NCBI RefSeq assembly: GCF_023558375.1
Contig: NZ_CP083761.1
Coordinates: 1,353,001 to 1,417,000 of the forward strand
Source of the DNA: Chroococcidiopsis sp. CCMEE 29
GTDB taxonomy: Bacteria; Cyanobacteriota; Cyanobacteriia; Cyanobacteriales; Chroococcidiopsidaceae
Reading direction: 5' to 3'
DNA length: 64,000 bases
Shown here: positions 37,707 through 45,681 of the stretch, in pieces
Layout: each line of letters opens with the position of its first letter
Numbering within the stretch: position 1 is the first letter of the stretch
Made by a program: the position numbers and the translations under genes
Notes under the pieces: generated by a model
What the model was told of the DNA's origin: nothing
Database searches by the model: none
Seen by the model: only the letters and a program-made list of their open reading frames with translations

Positions 37707-39224
37707 ATGTTGCAAGCTTTATTCTCGTTTCGCGATCGCTACCGCATTCTCCATCTCACTTGGTTCGCTTTTTTTATCTCATTTGTGGTTTGGTTTAGCT
37801 TTGCTCCCTTTGCAACAACGATACAGCGCGAACTGCACCTTACGTCACCGCAACTGAAAGTCTTAGCAATTTGCAATTTGGCGCTCACCATTCCCGCTCG
37901 GATTGCGATTGGCATAGTACTCGATCGCTATGGACCTCGATTAACGTTTTCGGCATTACTCGTTTTCGCCGTGGTGCCTTGCTTGCTGACTGCGACCGCA
38001 CACGATTTTAATCAACTGGTTTGGAGCAGTTTGATTAACAGCATCATGGGAGCCGGGTTCGTGGCCGGCGTTCGCATGGTTGCAGAATGGTTTCCATCCA
38101 AAGAAATTGGTCTGGCGCAAGGAGTCTACGGCGGTTGGGGCAACTTTGGTGCAGCAGCCTCTCAGTTTTGTCTGCCGGTGCTAGCCATGACGATCGCATA
38201 TTTCACAGGTGGAACATTGAACTGGCGGATTGCGATCGCCACGATTGGGTTCGTAACAACTCTCTACGGCAGCATTTATTTTCGTTACACCCAAGACACT
38301 CCACCTGGCGAAGTGTACCAGCGTCCTCAGCGACATGGTGGATTAGAAGTCACAAGCCAGCGCAGTTTTTGGGCAATGACACTGTTGGATTTAGGATTGC
38401 TCGTTTCGCTAGGATTGCTGACCTATCCGCTGGCTCAGAACAACATTAACTTCTTGAATTGGGTTCAAGTGCAGTTCATCTGCGTCTTTCTGGGACTACT
38501 GTATGTATTTCAGTTCTACAAAGCTTGGCAGGTCAATCGGGAAATTGTAGGGTCGCTCAACCCTTTCAGTTCAGACTTTCTACAACCTAGTCAGCACTAT
38601 CCACCTAACCAACGTTACCAGATGCGGCAAATCGCGCTGCTCGATTTCACTTATTTAACAAACTTTGGCTCTCAAATTACCGTGATATCCATTTTGCCAA
38701 CTTGGTTTGAACAAACGTTTGGACTAAATCCGGTGACGGCAAGCTTGGTTGCAACCGCTTATCCTGTTTTGAATTTAGTGTCTCGTCCTAGCGGTGGGCT
38801 GATCAGCGATCGCGCTGGCAGTCGGAAATGGACAATGACAGGGCTAACGATCGGCATTGGGATCGGCTACTTGCTAATGAGCAAGCTTGATTCTCACTCA
38901 AATCTCACCGTTGCAATTGGGGTAACGATGCTCTGCGCCTATTTTGTTCAAGCTGGAGCTGGAGCAACCTTTAGCATCGTGCCATTAATTCGCAAGTCCG
39001 CGACCGGACAAATCGCGGGAAGTGTGGGTGCTTATGGCAATGTCGGCGGCGTGATTTATTTGCTGGTCTACAGCCTCAGCAATGCTCAAACACTGTTTTA
39101 CAGCATGGGCATTACGGCTCTAATTTGTGCCAGCTTATGTGCTTTTTTCTTAAAAGAACCTCAGAGTTCCTCTGCGACAAACTTTCTTGAAGCGGCAGTC
39201 ACTTCCACTAAACATCCCTCATGA
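37707..39224 (+). CDS. MFS transporter of the nitrate/nitrite porter (NarK/NrtP) type
   Basis: The 505-residue protein has about 12 membrane helices. It shows both nitrate-signature glycine-rich segments of the NNP family: VYGGWGNFGAAASQF in helix 5 and IAGSVGAYGNVGGVIYL in helix 11, plus AGVRMVAEWFPSKEIGLAQG and LDRYGPRLTF. These features support nitrate, nitrite or a related anion as substrate, but the exact ion is not settled. A binding site AAAAGGAGC precedes the start. The nitric oxide synthase gene starts 4 bp after its stop, so the two are almost certainly cotranscribed. Confidence 0.85.
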   Translation: MLQALFSFRDRYRILHLTWFAFFISFVVWFSFAPFATTIQRELHLTSPQLKVLAICNLALTIPARIAIGIVLDRYGPRLTFSALLVFAVVPCLLTATAHDFNQLVWSSLINSIMGAGFVAGVRMVAEWFPSKEIGLAQGVYGGWGNFGAAASQFCLPVLAMTIAYFTGGTLNWRIAIATIGFVTTLYGSIYFRYTQDTPPGEVYQRPQRHGGLEVTSQRSFWAMTLLDLGLLVSLGLLTYPLAQNNINFLNWVQVQFICVFLGLLYVFQFYKAWQVNREIVGSLNPFSSDFLQPSQHYPPNQRYQMRQIALLDFTYLTNFGSQITVISILPTWFEQTFGLNPVTASLVATAYPVLNLVSRPSGGLISDRAGSRKWTMTGLTIGIGIGYLLMSKLDSHSNLTVAIGVTMLCAYFVQAGAGATFSIVPLIRKSATGQIAGSVGAYGNVGGVIYLLVYSLSNAQTLFYSMGITALICASLCAFFLKEPQSSSATNFLEAAVTSTKHPS

Positions 39225-39228
39225 CATC

Positions 39229-40440
39229 ATGAAACTCAGTAATAAGCAGATCCGTGAACGAATTGAAGATGCACAATCGCTGCCGATGTTGTTACTAGAA
39301 GCGAAGGACTATCTCCGGTTATTTTATCAAGAGCAGTCGCTTCCAGAAGCTCAGTTGCAGGAACGTCTTGTAGAGATTTATCACGACTATCGGCGATCGC
39401 GCACTTACTGGCAGACCGAGGATGAATTGATTTATGGTGCAAAAGTGGCTTGGCGCAACAGCATGCGCTGCATTGGACGTATCTTTTGGGAGTCGCTGAG
39501 GGTGCGAGATCTGCGCCATCTCACCAGTGCAGAAGAAATCTTTGCCGCGATCGTCGATCATATTCAACAGGCGACCAACGGCGGGAATATTCGATCAACC
39601 ATTAGTATCTTTGCGCCCGACGTACCTGGACAGCCAGGGATTCGCATTTGGAATCCCCAGTTGATTCGTTATGCCGGGTATCGTCAGCCCAATGGAACGA
39701 TCGTCGGCGATCCTGCTCAAATGGAACTCACTGAACTTTGTCAACACTTCGGCTGGCAAGGAAGAGGAACCCAATTTGATGTTCTGCCGTTGATTATTCA
39801 GATGCCCGGACAGAAACCGCAACTGTTTGAACTACCGCCAGAAGCTGTGATGGAAGTCTCGATGACGCATCCCGATTATGACTGGTTTGCAGAACTCGGA
39901 CTCAAATGGCACGCGCTTCCTGCCGTTTCAGACTGGCGATTAGAGATTGGCGGCATCTCCTATTCCTGTGCTCCCTTCAACGGTTGGTACATGAGTGCTG
40001 AAATTGGTGCTCGCAATTTTGGGGATGTGAAGCGCTACAACCTTTTACCCACGGTCGCTGAACGGATGGGGTTGAATATTCGGTCAAAGCTATCGCTGTG
40101 GCAGGACCGAGCACTGATTGAGTTGAATCGAGCCGTTTTGCATTCATTTACAACGTGTGGCGTGACGATCGCCGATCATCACACAGCGTCCGCTCAGTTC
40201 ATGCGGCACTGGCACCAAGAAGCCGAGGCTGGACGCATGGTGCCTGCAGATTGGGGCAGAATCGTGCCACCGCTCTCTGCGTCCACAATGGAAGTCTTTC
40301 ATCAGGAGATGCAAAATGTTTGCCTCAAACCCAATTTTTTTCAACTGCCTGTGCCTTGGAAAGGATGGAACAGGAAACAATCATTCTCCATTGGGTCTAC
40401 TCTTAACAATTCACAGTTAAAGCAATGTCCTTTTCATTAG
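39229..40440 (+). CDS. nos: Nitric oxide synthase, oxygenase domain only (bacterial NOS)
   Basis: Bacterial NOS converts L-arginine to citrulline and NO. The 403-residue protein has the haem-ligand region VAWRNSMRCIGRIFW (Cys81), the substrate region APFNGWYMSAEIGARNF with the arginine-binding Glu258, and DRALIELNRAVLHSFTTCGV and DHHTASAQFMRHW for the pterin and dimer face. No reductase or globin domain is fused and none is encoded nearby, so an outside flavodoxin-type donor would be needed. The start is taken at 39229 because the longer frame overlaps narK. The last 25 residues after PVPWKG look like an added tail. Confidence 0.93.
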   Translation: MKLSNKQIRERIEDAQSLPMLLLEAKDYLRLFYQEQSLPEAQLQERLVEIYHDYRRSRTYWQTEDELIYGAKVAWRNSMRCIGRIFWESLRVRDLRHLTSAEEIFAAIVDHIQQATNGGNIRSTISIFAPDVPGQPGIRIWNPQLIRYAGYRQPNGTIVGDPAQMELTELCQHFGWQGRGTQFDVLPLIIQMPGQKPQLFELPPEAVMEVSMTHPDYDWFAELGLKWHALPAVSDWRLEIGGISYSCAPFNGWYMSAEIGARNFGDVKRYNLLPTVAERMGLNIRSKLSLWQDRALIELNRAVLHSFTTCGVTIADHHTASAQFMRHWHQEAEAGRMVPADWGRIVPPLSASTMEVFHQEMQNVCLKPNFFQLPVPWKGWNRKQSFSIGSTLNNSQLKQCPFH

Positions 40441-40464
40441 CTGCTCATTAGACATCTCCGAAAT

Positions 40465-40614
40465 ATGTTACTCATGTTTTCGTGTAAAAAAACTTCTCAA
40501 GCTGTTCGAGAATTTAGGGCAGAAGCTGTGTTTTGGGGAGCCAACAGTACAGTAGCTCAGGTTGTTGTCAAGGCTTGTTTGGCAAAGGGAATTTCAGCCG
40601 ATAAAGCAACCTGA
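40465..40614 (+). CDS. Possible short protein or gene remnant of 49 residues
   Basis: The frame reads MLLMFSCKKTSQAVREF and goes on AEAVFWGANSTVAQ and ACLAKGISADKAT. I do not recognise it. It could be the 5' end of a gene cut by the IS1-type element that starts at 40630. Confidence 0.25.
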   Translation: MLLMFSCKKTSQAVREFRAEAVFWGANSTVAQVVVKACLAKGISADKAT

Positions 40615-40629
40615 GATGCTTGAGGAGTG

Positions 40630-41535
40630 GGTCATGCTCTACAGAAGTGTGGGATAGGTAGCGATGTCATTCCAAGTCCAAGGACAATCAGCTAGCTCTG
40701 CTCGCTGTGCCGCTGTAGTTACTAGGCATGAATGCAGCCCATACCAATTGAAATAGCTAATAACAAGCCTTAAAGTAACTTTCGTCTGCTGCCACATTTT
40801 CCCAAACTTGTTCTGTCGTCGATGCCAACGACCAGTTTGTTGGCGAAGGATGCCGTTGGTACGCTCCAATCGTGGCGTCAAGGCTTTGCTAATATAGTGG
40901 TCAACTTCAGAAGGCAAAACGCGCCCATATCCTTGCCAACCATCCGTGCCCCATTCTTTGCAGTCGGTCTTACCTTCAGTAGTGCTGATCAATTCCTGTG
41001 CCAACTCGTCGGTATGCTTGCCCCCACGACCGCAGAGGATCAAGCCACTCAACTGAGCTAAGCTTAATGCTATCCAGCAATCTCCGGCAACGAGTTCTTC
41101 AGGCAAGCAGTGATGAATGTTTTTTTCCACAAACGACCACAATTCATCAGCAGCAATAGCATCCGTGTCTACATCTTGAACCTCGGCATTGTGTACCATT
41201 TGCGCTTTCTCTGCTGCTGCTTGCACAATACTGACGACTGTCTCGTAGGCTAAACCACTTATCCGACTGATGCCGCGTAAACTACTGCCTTCTGCATGGG
41301 CTTGCAGCACAATCCGCACTTCTTCTTTGCTTACTTGGCGACGATAGTAGAGCGTGTCGAAGGTATCAGTAAAGGTTTGTTGGCATTTGTGACAGAAATA
41401 GCGTTGACTACCTTTACTCGTCAAACCATGTTTATGCGGTTTCTCATACCCACACAGAGGACATTTCATTTCACTGTTCAAGAGCGAGTACACCTTGTTC
41501 AGTCTAGCAGTCCCACACTTCTATCCTGCACGACC
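40630..41535 (-). mobile_element. IS1-type element with single-frame transposase (906 bp)
   Basis: Imperfect 25-bp ends (GGTCATGCTCTACAGAAGTG versus GGTCGTGCAGGATAGAAGTG, both followed by TGGGA) define the element. The inner 12 bp AGAAGTGTGGGA match perfectly. I see no target duplication. An orphan end of the same type lies at 55551-55575, which supports these outer borders. Confidence 0.7.
40639..41469 (-). CDS. IS1-family transposase (single frame)
   Basis: From the ATG at 41469 the 276-residue protein has a zinc part (KCPLCGYEKPHKHGLTSKG, then RYFCHKCQQTF), an HTH (GSSLRGISRISGLAYETVV) and an IS1-like catalytic domain: IAADELWSFVEKN, TDGWQGYGRVLP and LTPRLERTNGILRQQTGRW. The DDE order of IS1 InsAB' is complete in one frame, so no slippage is needed. 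Confidence 0.88.
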   Translation of the reverse strand: MKCPLCGYEKPHKHGLTSKGSQRYFCHKCQQTFTDTFDTLYYRRQVSKEEVRIVLQAHAEGSSLRGISRISGLAYETVVSIVQAAAEKAQMVHNAEVQDVDTDAIAADELWSFVEKNIHHCLPEELVAGDCWIALSLAQLSGLILCGRGGKHTDELAQELISTTEGKTDCKEWGTDGWQGYGRVLPSEVDHYISKALTPRLERTNGILRQQTGRWHRRQNKFGKMWQQTKVTLRLVISYFNWYGLHSCLVTTAAQRAELADCPWTWNDIATYPTLL

Positions 41536-41878
41536 ATTCGTTTTCTTGCGTACATAACTCCACAATTCAGTCATGTGGATTGTCAAGGGGATCTACTACA
41601 ATCAGCTCAATCATTGTTACTCACCCCACGTCCTGTTTCAGGTAGATATAACTCGATTCAAGGACCTTCTCGACAATCAGTCATTCGTAGTCACTGTCGT
41701 AACAGTGCTACACTTTCCTCGTTCGTTGTGAAGGAGCTGCGCCTCAAACATCAAAACGTGGTCGCCAAGCGCTCACCGAAATGTGGACGGGGTCACAGCA
41801 GAAAAATCTGTCGATGCATCCTGAAAATGAGCTGTTAATTTTTCGATAATTTGACTAAAACAATCGCCTTTCTAGTCT
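41536..41878. other. Non-coding stretch beside the IS110 transposase, possible bridge-RNA region
   Basis: These 343 bp lie between the IS1-type end and the stop of the IS110 transposase. They contain a hairpin (GTAGTCACTGT-CGTA-ACAGTGCTAC, 41687-41711). Plus-strand frames through it match nothing I know. IS110-group elements carry a structured guide RNA in a non-coding end, upstream in IS110 proper and downstream in the IS1111 group, so part of this stretch could hold it. This is inference. Confidence 0.3.
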
Positions 41879-42949
41879 TTAAGCTGTAGTAAGAGCCTTA
41901 GAATTTCGATATTCCATCTGGTAATTAACTTGGTTGTGGAAAGCTGCCCGAATCCGACCAATCAGTTTTCTAGCAACAGCAACAATCGCTCGCTTTTTGC
42001 CAGTGCGAGGATAGAGTCTCTCAAAGAACTCCCCTAAGGCTGTATCTTTCTCAATCGCCCGCCACGCGCTCTCTACCAGTATTCCTCTCAAGCGGCTATT
42101 GCCTTGTCTACTGATATGCCCTCGACGGATGTTATCGCCACTAGAATATTCGGCGGGAGTCAGCCCTGTAAAGGAAAACAGTTGACGTTCATTGTTGAAT
42201 TGCGACATATCACCTAATTCATTGGCAAGTATGCGAGCAGAGAGTGGACCTACCCCAGGTGCAGAACGGTAAGTTGCTTCGTTGGGGTCTGTCTTCGCTT
42301 GCTCCTTAATCGCTTGAGTCAGCTTGCAAATCTCCTCGTCTAACTTCCTCCAGATGTTCCAATGGGCTTCAATCACAATTCTCAACTCAGAGGATGAAGT
42401 ACCATCAACAATCTCCCGAACCAGTTTGTGACTCATCGGTCGGTTCTCGTCATACTGAATCAGTCCCAGTTGATGAAATTTCATTCTGATTTTATTTTTG
42501 ATTGCGGTTCGTTCTTCAACCAGCTGTTGTCGGGTTCGCGTTAGCATTCGCCGTTGCTCTTGCTGCTCAGTAGGAATGCGATTGCCTCTTACTCGCCCCG
42601 CCTCAAGCAGAGCTGCCATTTTTTGAGCATCCCGTTTGTCTGTCTTGACTCGGTCATTGGCAGCAACTTCAATTGCAGCGGCATGAACCACGATGTTGTC
42701 AATCCCATATTTCACTAACTCTCGATGCAGCGCAAATCCTGAAAACCCTGCTTCATAAACAGAATGGATGGTTGCTCCACTAAAGTATTTTTGCAGCTGT
42801 TGTGATAGTTCTTTCGGTGAAGCAACTGTTGTCCATTTCTTGATTACTTCTTTGTCTACTCTGGCGACTACTGAATAACTTTTCTTGTGAACATCAATTC
42901 CGATGAAGACTTCTTTTCCGGTGTATGAAGCTTGTTTCAGGCTTTTCAT
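41879..42949 (-). CDS. IS110-family transposase (DEDD recombinase)
   Basis: The 356-residue protein has the RuvC-like DEDD part: VFIGIDVHKKSYSVVAR (Asp), SVYEAGFSGFALHRELV (Glu) and VKTDKRDAQKMAALLEAG (two Asp). The C-terminal Transposase_20 domain follows: RSAPGVGPLSARILANELGD and RGHISRQGNSRLRGILVESA with the conserved Ser. It is intact. IS110 elements lack the usual inverted repeats, and I could not set the element's borders. On its upstream side it abuts a truncated IS1 (43045), whose insB it has probably cut. Confidence 0.92.
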   Translation of the reverse strand: MKSLKQASYTGKEVFIGIDVHKKSYSVVARVDKEVIKKWTTVASPKELSQQLQKYFSGATIHSVYEAGFSGFALHRELVKYGIDNIVVHAAAIEVAANDRVKTDKRDAQKMAALLEAGRVRGNRIPTEQQEQRRMLTRTRQQLVEERTAIKNKIRMKFHQLGLIQYDENRPMSHKLVREIVDGTSSSELRIVIEAHWNIWRKLDEEICKLTQAIKEQAKTDPNEATYRSAPGVGPLSARILANELGDMSQFNNERQLFSFTGLTPAEYSSGDNIRRGHISRQGNSRLRGILVESAWRAIEKDTALGEFFERLYPRTGKKRAIVAVARKLIGRIRAAFHNQVNYQMEYRNSKALTTA

Positions 42950-43044
42950 AAAACACCACCCGTTTCTACAACAACTAGGTTATCTACAAGAAGTTTGACA
43001 TTGCCTTTAACCTCATACAATCCAGCATAGGAACATCCAACTCA

Positions 43045-43496
43045 CTTTCTGCCACCCCTTCCAATGCTTCTTCTTCAACCCATCGAATTTCTACCTCTAC
43101 TTCTTGAGATTGAATTGTCTCCAACAAATTCTGATTTACTTGTTCGAGTTGCGGCGACTTTTTTTTAACTCCCTAATCACTGTTGCTGGACTCACATGCA
43201 GTACCCGCGCAGTGTCTCGAACCCCACTGCCATTAACAGCCATATCTACAATTTTTTGTTTAACTTCCCGCTTCCGTCCTGGCTGTTGAGTGTCCAGGAC
43301 AAAAGTCCGACGAAGGCAGTCCGAGTTCCGGCACAGATAGCGCTGTTTTCCTTCAGGTGATTTACCGTGCTTGATGATATCATCCAAACCACAATCTGGA
43401 CACACAACCGCAAGCCAAACAGTCATAGCAGCGCCTCAAATCGCTCGTTTATCTCATTTATATTTTACCCTCTTCCAACAGTTTTAGAACACCACC
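43045..43496 (-). mobile_element. IS1-family element, truncated by the IS110 side
   Basis: Only the insA end remains. The right border is GGGTGGTGTTCTAAAAC (inverted, 43480-43496). insB begins KKKSPQLEQVNQNLLETIQS and is lost after ESELD, where the sequence diverges. Confidence 0.75.
43136..43426 (-). CDS. IS1 insA-like protein
   Basis: The 96-residue protein has VCPDCGLDDIIKHGKSPEGK, RYLCRNSDCLRRTF and NGSGVRDTARVLHVSPATVI. It is intact, while the insB part that should follow is cut. An A8 tract lies at the frame overlap. Confidence 0.8.
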   Translation of the reverse strand: MTVWLAVVCPDCGLDDIIKHGKSPEGKQRYLCRNSDCLRRTFVLDTQQPGRKREVKQKIVDMAVNGSGVRDTARVLHVSPATVIRELKKSRRNSNK

Positions 43497-43883
43497 CAAA
43501 TTTGCTATTCCTATTTTACCAAAAAAAACTTGAGAGATTTCCGGAAATAGCTCTTATTTATTTGAAGATCATCATAAGCAAATTGATTTGGGTTTCAACA
43601 AATCTGCTCAAAACTCATATAGAGGTACAAGTAAAACTTTTAATATCCACCTGAACAAAGAGCAACGGATAGGCGAGCGACAACAAAATTTCTAGCGTTG
43701 CAAAAAATTAGATAACCGCTATTTTGTAGCATTGAAGTATATACTACAGCATATAGTAAATAAATAATTTTTTCTAATACAATCTTTTTTCACTGCCCAT
43801 GCAGCGAACGAGATGCGAACTCAAACATTGCCAATTTGCTAAAAACTCAGACACATTTATACCAGAAATTGTGGAGATAGCTC
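43497..43883. other. AT-rich spacer upstream of the ferric-reductase-like gene
   Basis: I see no gene or clear repeat in these 387 bp. They should contain the promoter for the genes from 43884 onward. Confidence 0.5.
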
Positions 43884-44438
43884 ATGTTTGTATTAGATTC
43901 ATTTCCACTACCTAATTTTCTCGGTTTTCTAGCATTATTCAGCTACGTTATCACTTTACTTCCCACGATTCTGAAAATTGTTTTTCCTAAAACTAAAGAA
44001 ACAGGCATTCCTAAATGGTTGCTGAAACATCGCAGATTCATTGGTGTAATGGCGTTCTTTTTGGCATTAGCTCATGGATATCTGCTAATCGAAAAAAGAC
44101 AGCTTGATTTTTTTGATCCAAAAACGTTCTGGGTTTACGTACAAGGCATATCTACTTTCACTATTTTTACAATCCTAGCTATAACCTCTAACGACTGGAG
44201 TGTAAAGAAGTTGAAGAAAAACTGGAAGCAGTTGCATAAACTGACTTATTTAGCTATGTTTTTTTTAACTTGGCATATCTGGGATAAAATGGCAGGTCAT
44301 TGGACGTATTTAACACCTATTGGCATTGTGTTAATTGCTGGAATAATTATTTTATTTCTCGTCCGGCTCCAGCTCGAACGCCAAAATCAACAACAAAAAG
44401 ACCTGACTAAAACATCTCCAACAAAAATTGCTCAATAG
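43884..44438 (+). CDS. Ferric reductase-like transmembrane protein (MsrQ/YedZ-like)
   Basis: The 184-residue protein has five or six membrane helices with His residues in pairs typical of this haem-binding fold: LLKHRRFIGVMAFFLALAHG in one helix hairpin, and WKQLHKLTYLAMFFLTWHIWD in another (given as LHKLTYLAM and LTWHIW). Members carry electrons across membranes, for example MsrQ for methionine sulfoxide repair. No FAD or NAD domain follows. It lies 44 bp upstream of a WD40 gene on the same strand. Confidence 0.75.
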   Translation: MFVLDSFPLPNFLGFLALFSYVITLLPTILKIVFPKTKETGIPKWLLKHRRFIGVMAFFLALAHGYLLIEKRQLDFFDPKTFWVYVQGISTFTIFTILAITSNDWSVKKLKKNWKQLHKLTYLAMFFLTWHIWDKMAGHWTYLTPIGIVLIAGIIILFLVRLQLERQNQQQKDLTKTSPTKIAQ

Positions 44439-44482
44439 CGCCGCTAGCGATCGCTCTAATTTTACCGAAGAGGTACTTTGCC

Positions 44483-45541
44483 ATGCTGTCAACACTATTT
44501 CCCCAAAATAAATTTATAGCTTTAGCGATCGCCACAACAACAGTCATCGTTGGGTTCAGTTCTTTTGGGTTATTTTCTCAAAAAAATCGCACATCTGCTG
44601 GCATGTCTTTGACAAGTCCTCAACCTATTCACACGCTCAAAGGACATTCAGTTTGGATTTATGCGATCGCGATTAGCCCAGATAGCAAGACATTAGCTAG
44701 TGGCAGCTATGACGGCACGCTTAAGATTTGGAATCTGCGTACTGGCGAATTGCTCCATACTTTTAAGGCTCATGCTGATGCAGTTAAATCTCTTGCGATT
44801 AGCTCTGATAACAATATCCTTGCTAGTGGCAGTTGGGATAACCGGATTAAGCTGTGGAATCCGAAAACGGGCAAGTTGATACGTACCTTCAATGGTCATA
44901 CTGATGATATGGAAACTATTGCCCTCAGTCCAAATGGTCGTTTAGTTGCCAGTGGTGGTGCTGATAATACTATGAGGCTCTGGGATTTACAAACTGGTAA
45001 AGAACTTTATACAGTTCAAAATAACAGCCCTTTGGAGTCTATTGCCTTTAGTCCTGATGAGAAGTTCTTAGCCAGTGGCAGCAATGACGGCACGATAAAG
45101 ATATGGCAACTAGACACTCAGCAAAAAAAAGCAAGTGTGGTATTGTTACGCACTTTGGTAGGACATACTAATGAGGTCTTATCTGTTGCCTTTAGCCCAA
45201 ACAGCCAGCTTCTAGCTAGTGGCAGTGCTGATCGGACGATGAAGCTGTGGCAGGTAAATGATTGCAGAGTGCTGCATACTCTAACAGGACATAATGGGAA
45301 AGTTTTGTCGGTTACTTTTAGCCCTGATGGACAGACCTTAGCCAGTGGTAGTGCAGATCGGATAATTAAGCTGTGGAATCCGACTACAGGGAAAGAATTA
45401 AACACTATTGCAGGACATACTAAACCAGTTTGGTCTGTTGTTTTTAGCTCAGATGGTCAGACTCTTGCCAGTGGCAGTAGCGACGAAAGTATCAAGATTT
45501 GGTCGCTGCCCATTAATAAAACTTATCAAGCTAACAATTAA
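44483..45541 (+). CDS. WD40-repeat protein with an N-terminal membrane anchor
   Basis: The 352-residue protein has an N-terminal hydrophobic helix (IALAIATTTVIVGFSSFGLF) that could be a signal peptide or an anchor, then seven WD40 repeats, enough for one seven-bladed propeller. Each repeat runs GHxxxV..(A/V)FSPDxxxLASGSxDxTIKLW, the fourth being the most diverged (NNSPLESIAFSP). Such propellers serve as binding platforms outside or at the membrane. The neighbouring membrane reductase may be its partner, but only the gene order suggests that. Confidence 0.9.
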   Translation: MLSTLFPQNKFIALAIATTTVIVGFSSFGLFSQKNRTSAGMSLTSPQPIHTLKGHSVWIYAIAISPDSKTLASGSYDGTLKIWNLRTGELLHTFKAHADAVKSLAISSDNNILASGSWDNRIKLWNPKTGKLIRTFNGHTDDMETIALSPNGRLVASGGADNTMRLWDLQTGKELYTVQNNSPLESIAFSPDEKFLASGSNDGTIKIWQLDTQQKKASVVLLRTLVGHTNEVLSVAFSPNSQLLASGSADRTMKLWQVNDCRVLHTLTGHNGKVLSVTFSPDGQTLASGSADRIIKLWNPTTGKELNTIAGHTKPVWSVVFSSDGQTLASGSSDESIKIWSLPINKTYQANN

Positions 45542-45681
45542 AGTTTCACCTGTTGATTTTCATAGGAAATTATGACTCAAAACCCTTTAGGTTCACGAGC
45601 TGGACCTGAGAGAAGAATAACCTATCTCTCAAATCGCTGTGATTTCAGACCTAAGTTCAAGTTTTCATTTAGGAGTAAACA

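Noticed and set aside
41296-41838. A 180-residue plus-strand frame across the IS1-type end
   Set aside because: Half of it is antisense to the transposase, and the rest matches nothing I know. There is no binding site.
42945-42962. AAAACACCACCC beside the IS110 start as another orphan IS1 end
   Set aside because: Only about 10 bp match the IS1 end, and the sequence also serves as the leader of the transposase, so chance is the simpler reading.
39229-43000. A reductase partner for NOS directly downstream
   Set aside because: After nos there is only a 49-residue unidentified frame and then an IS1-type and an IS110 element. No flavodoxin or FAD/NADPH domain is encoded.
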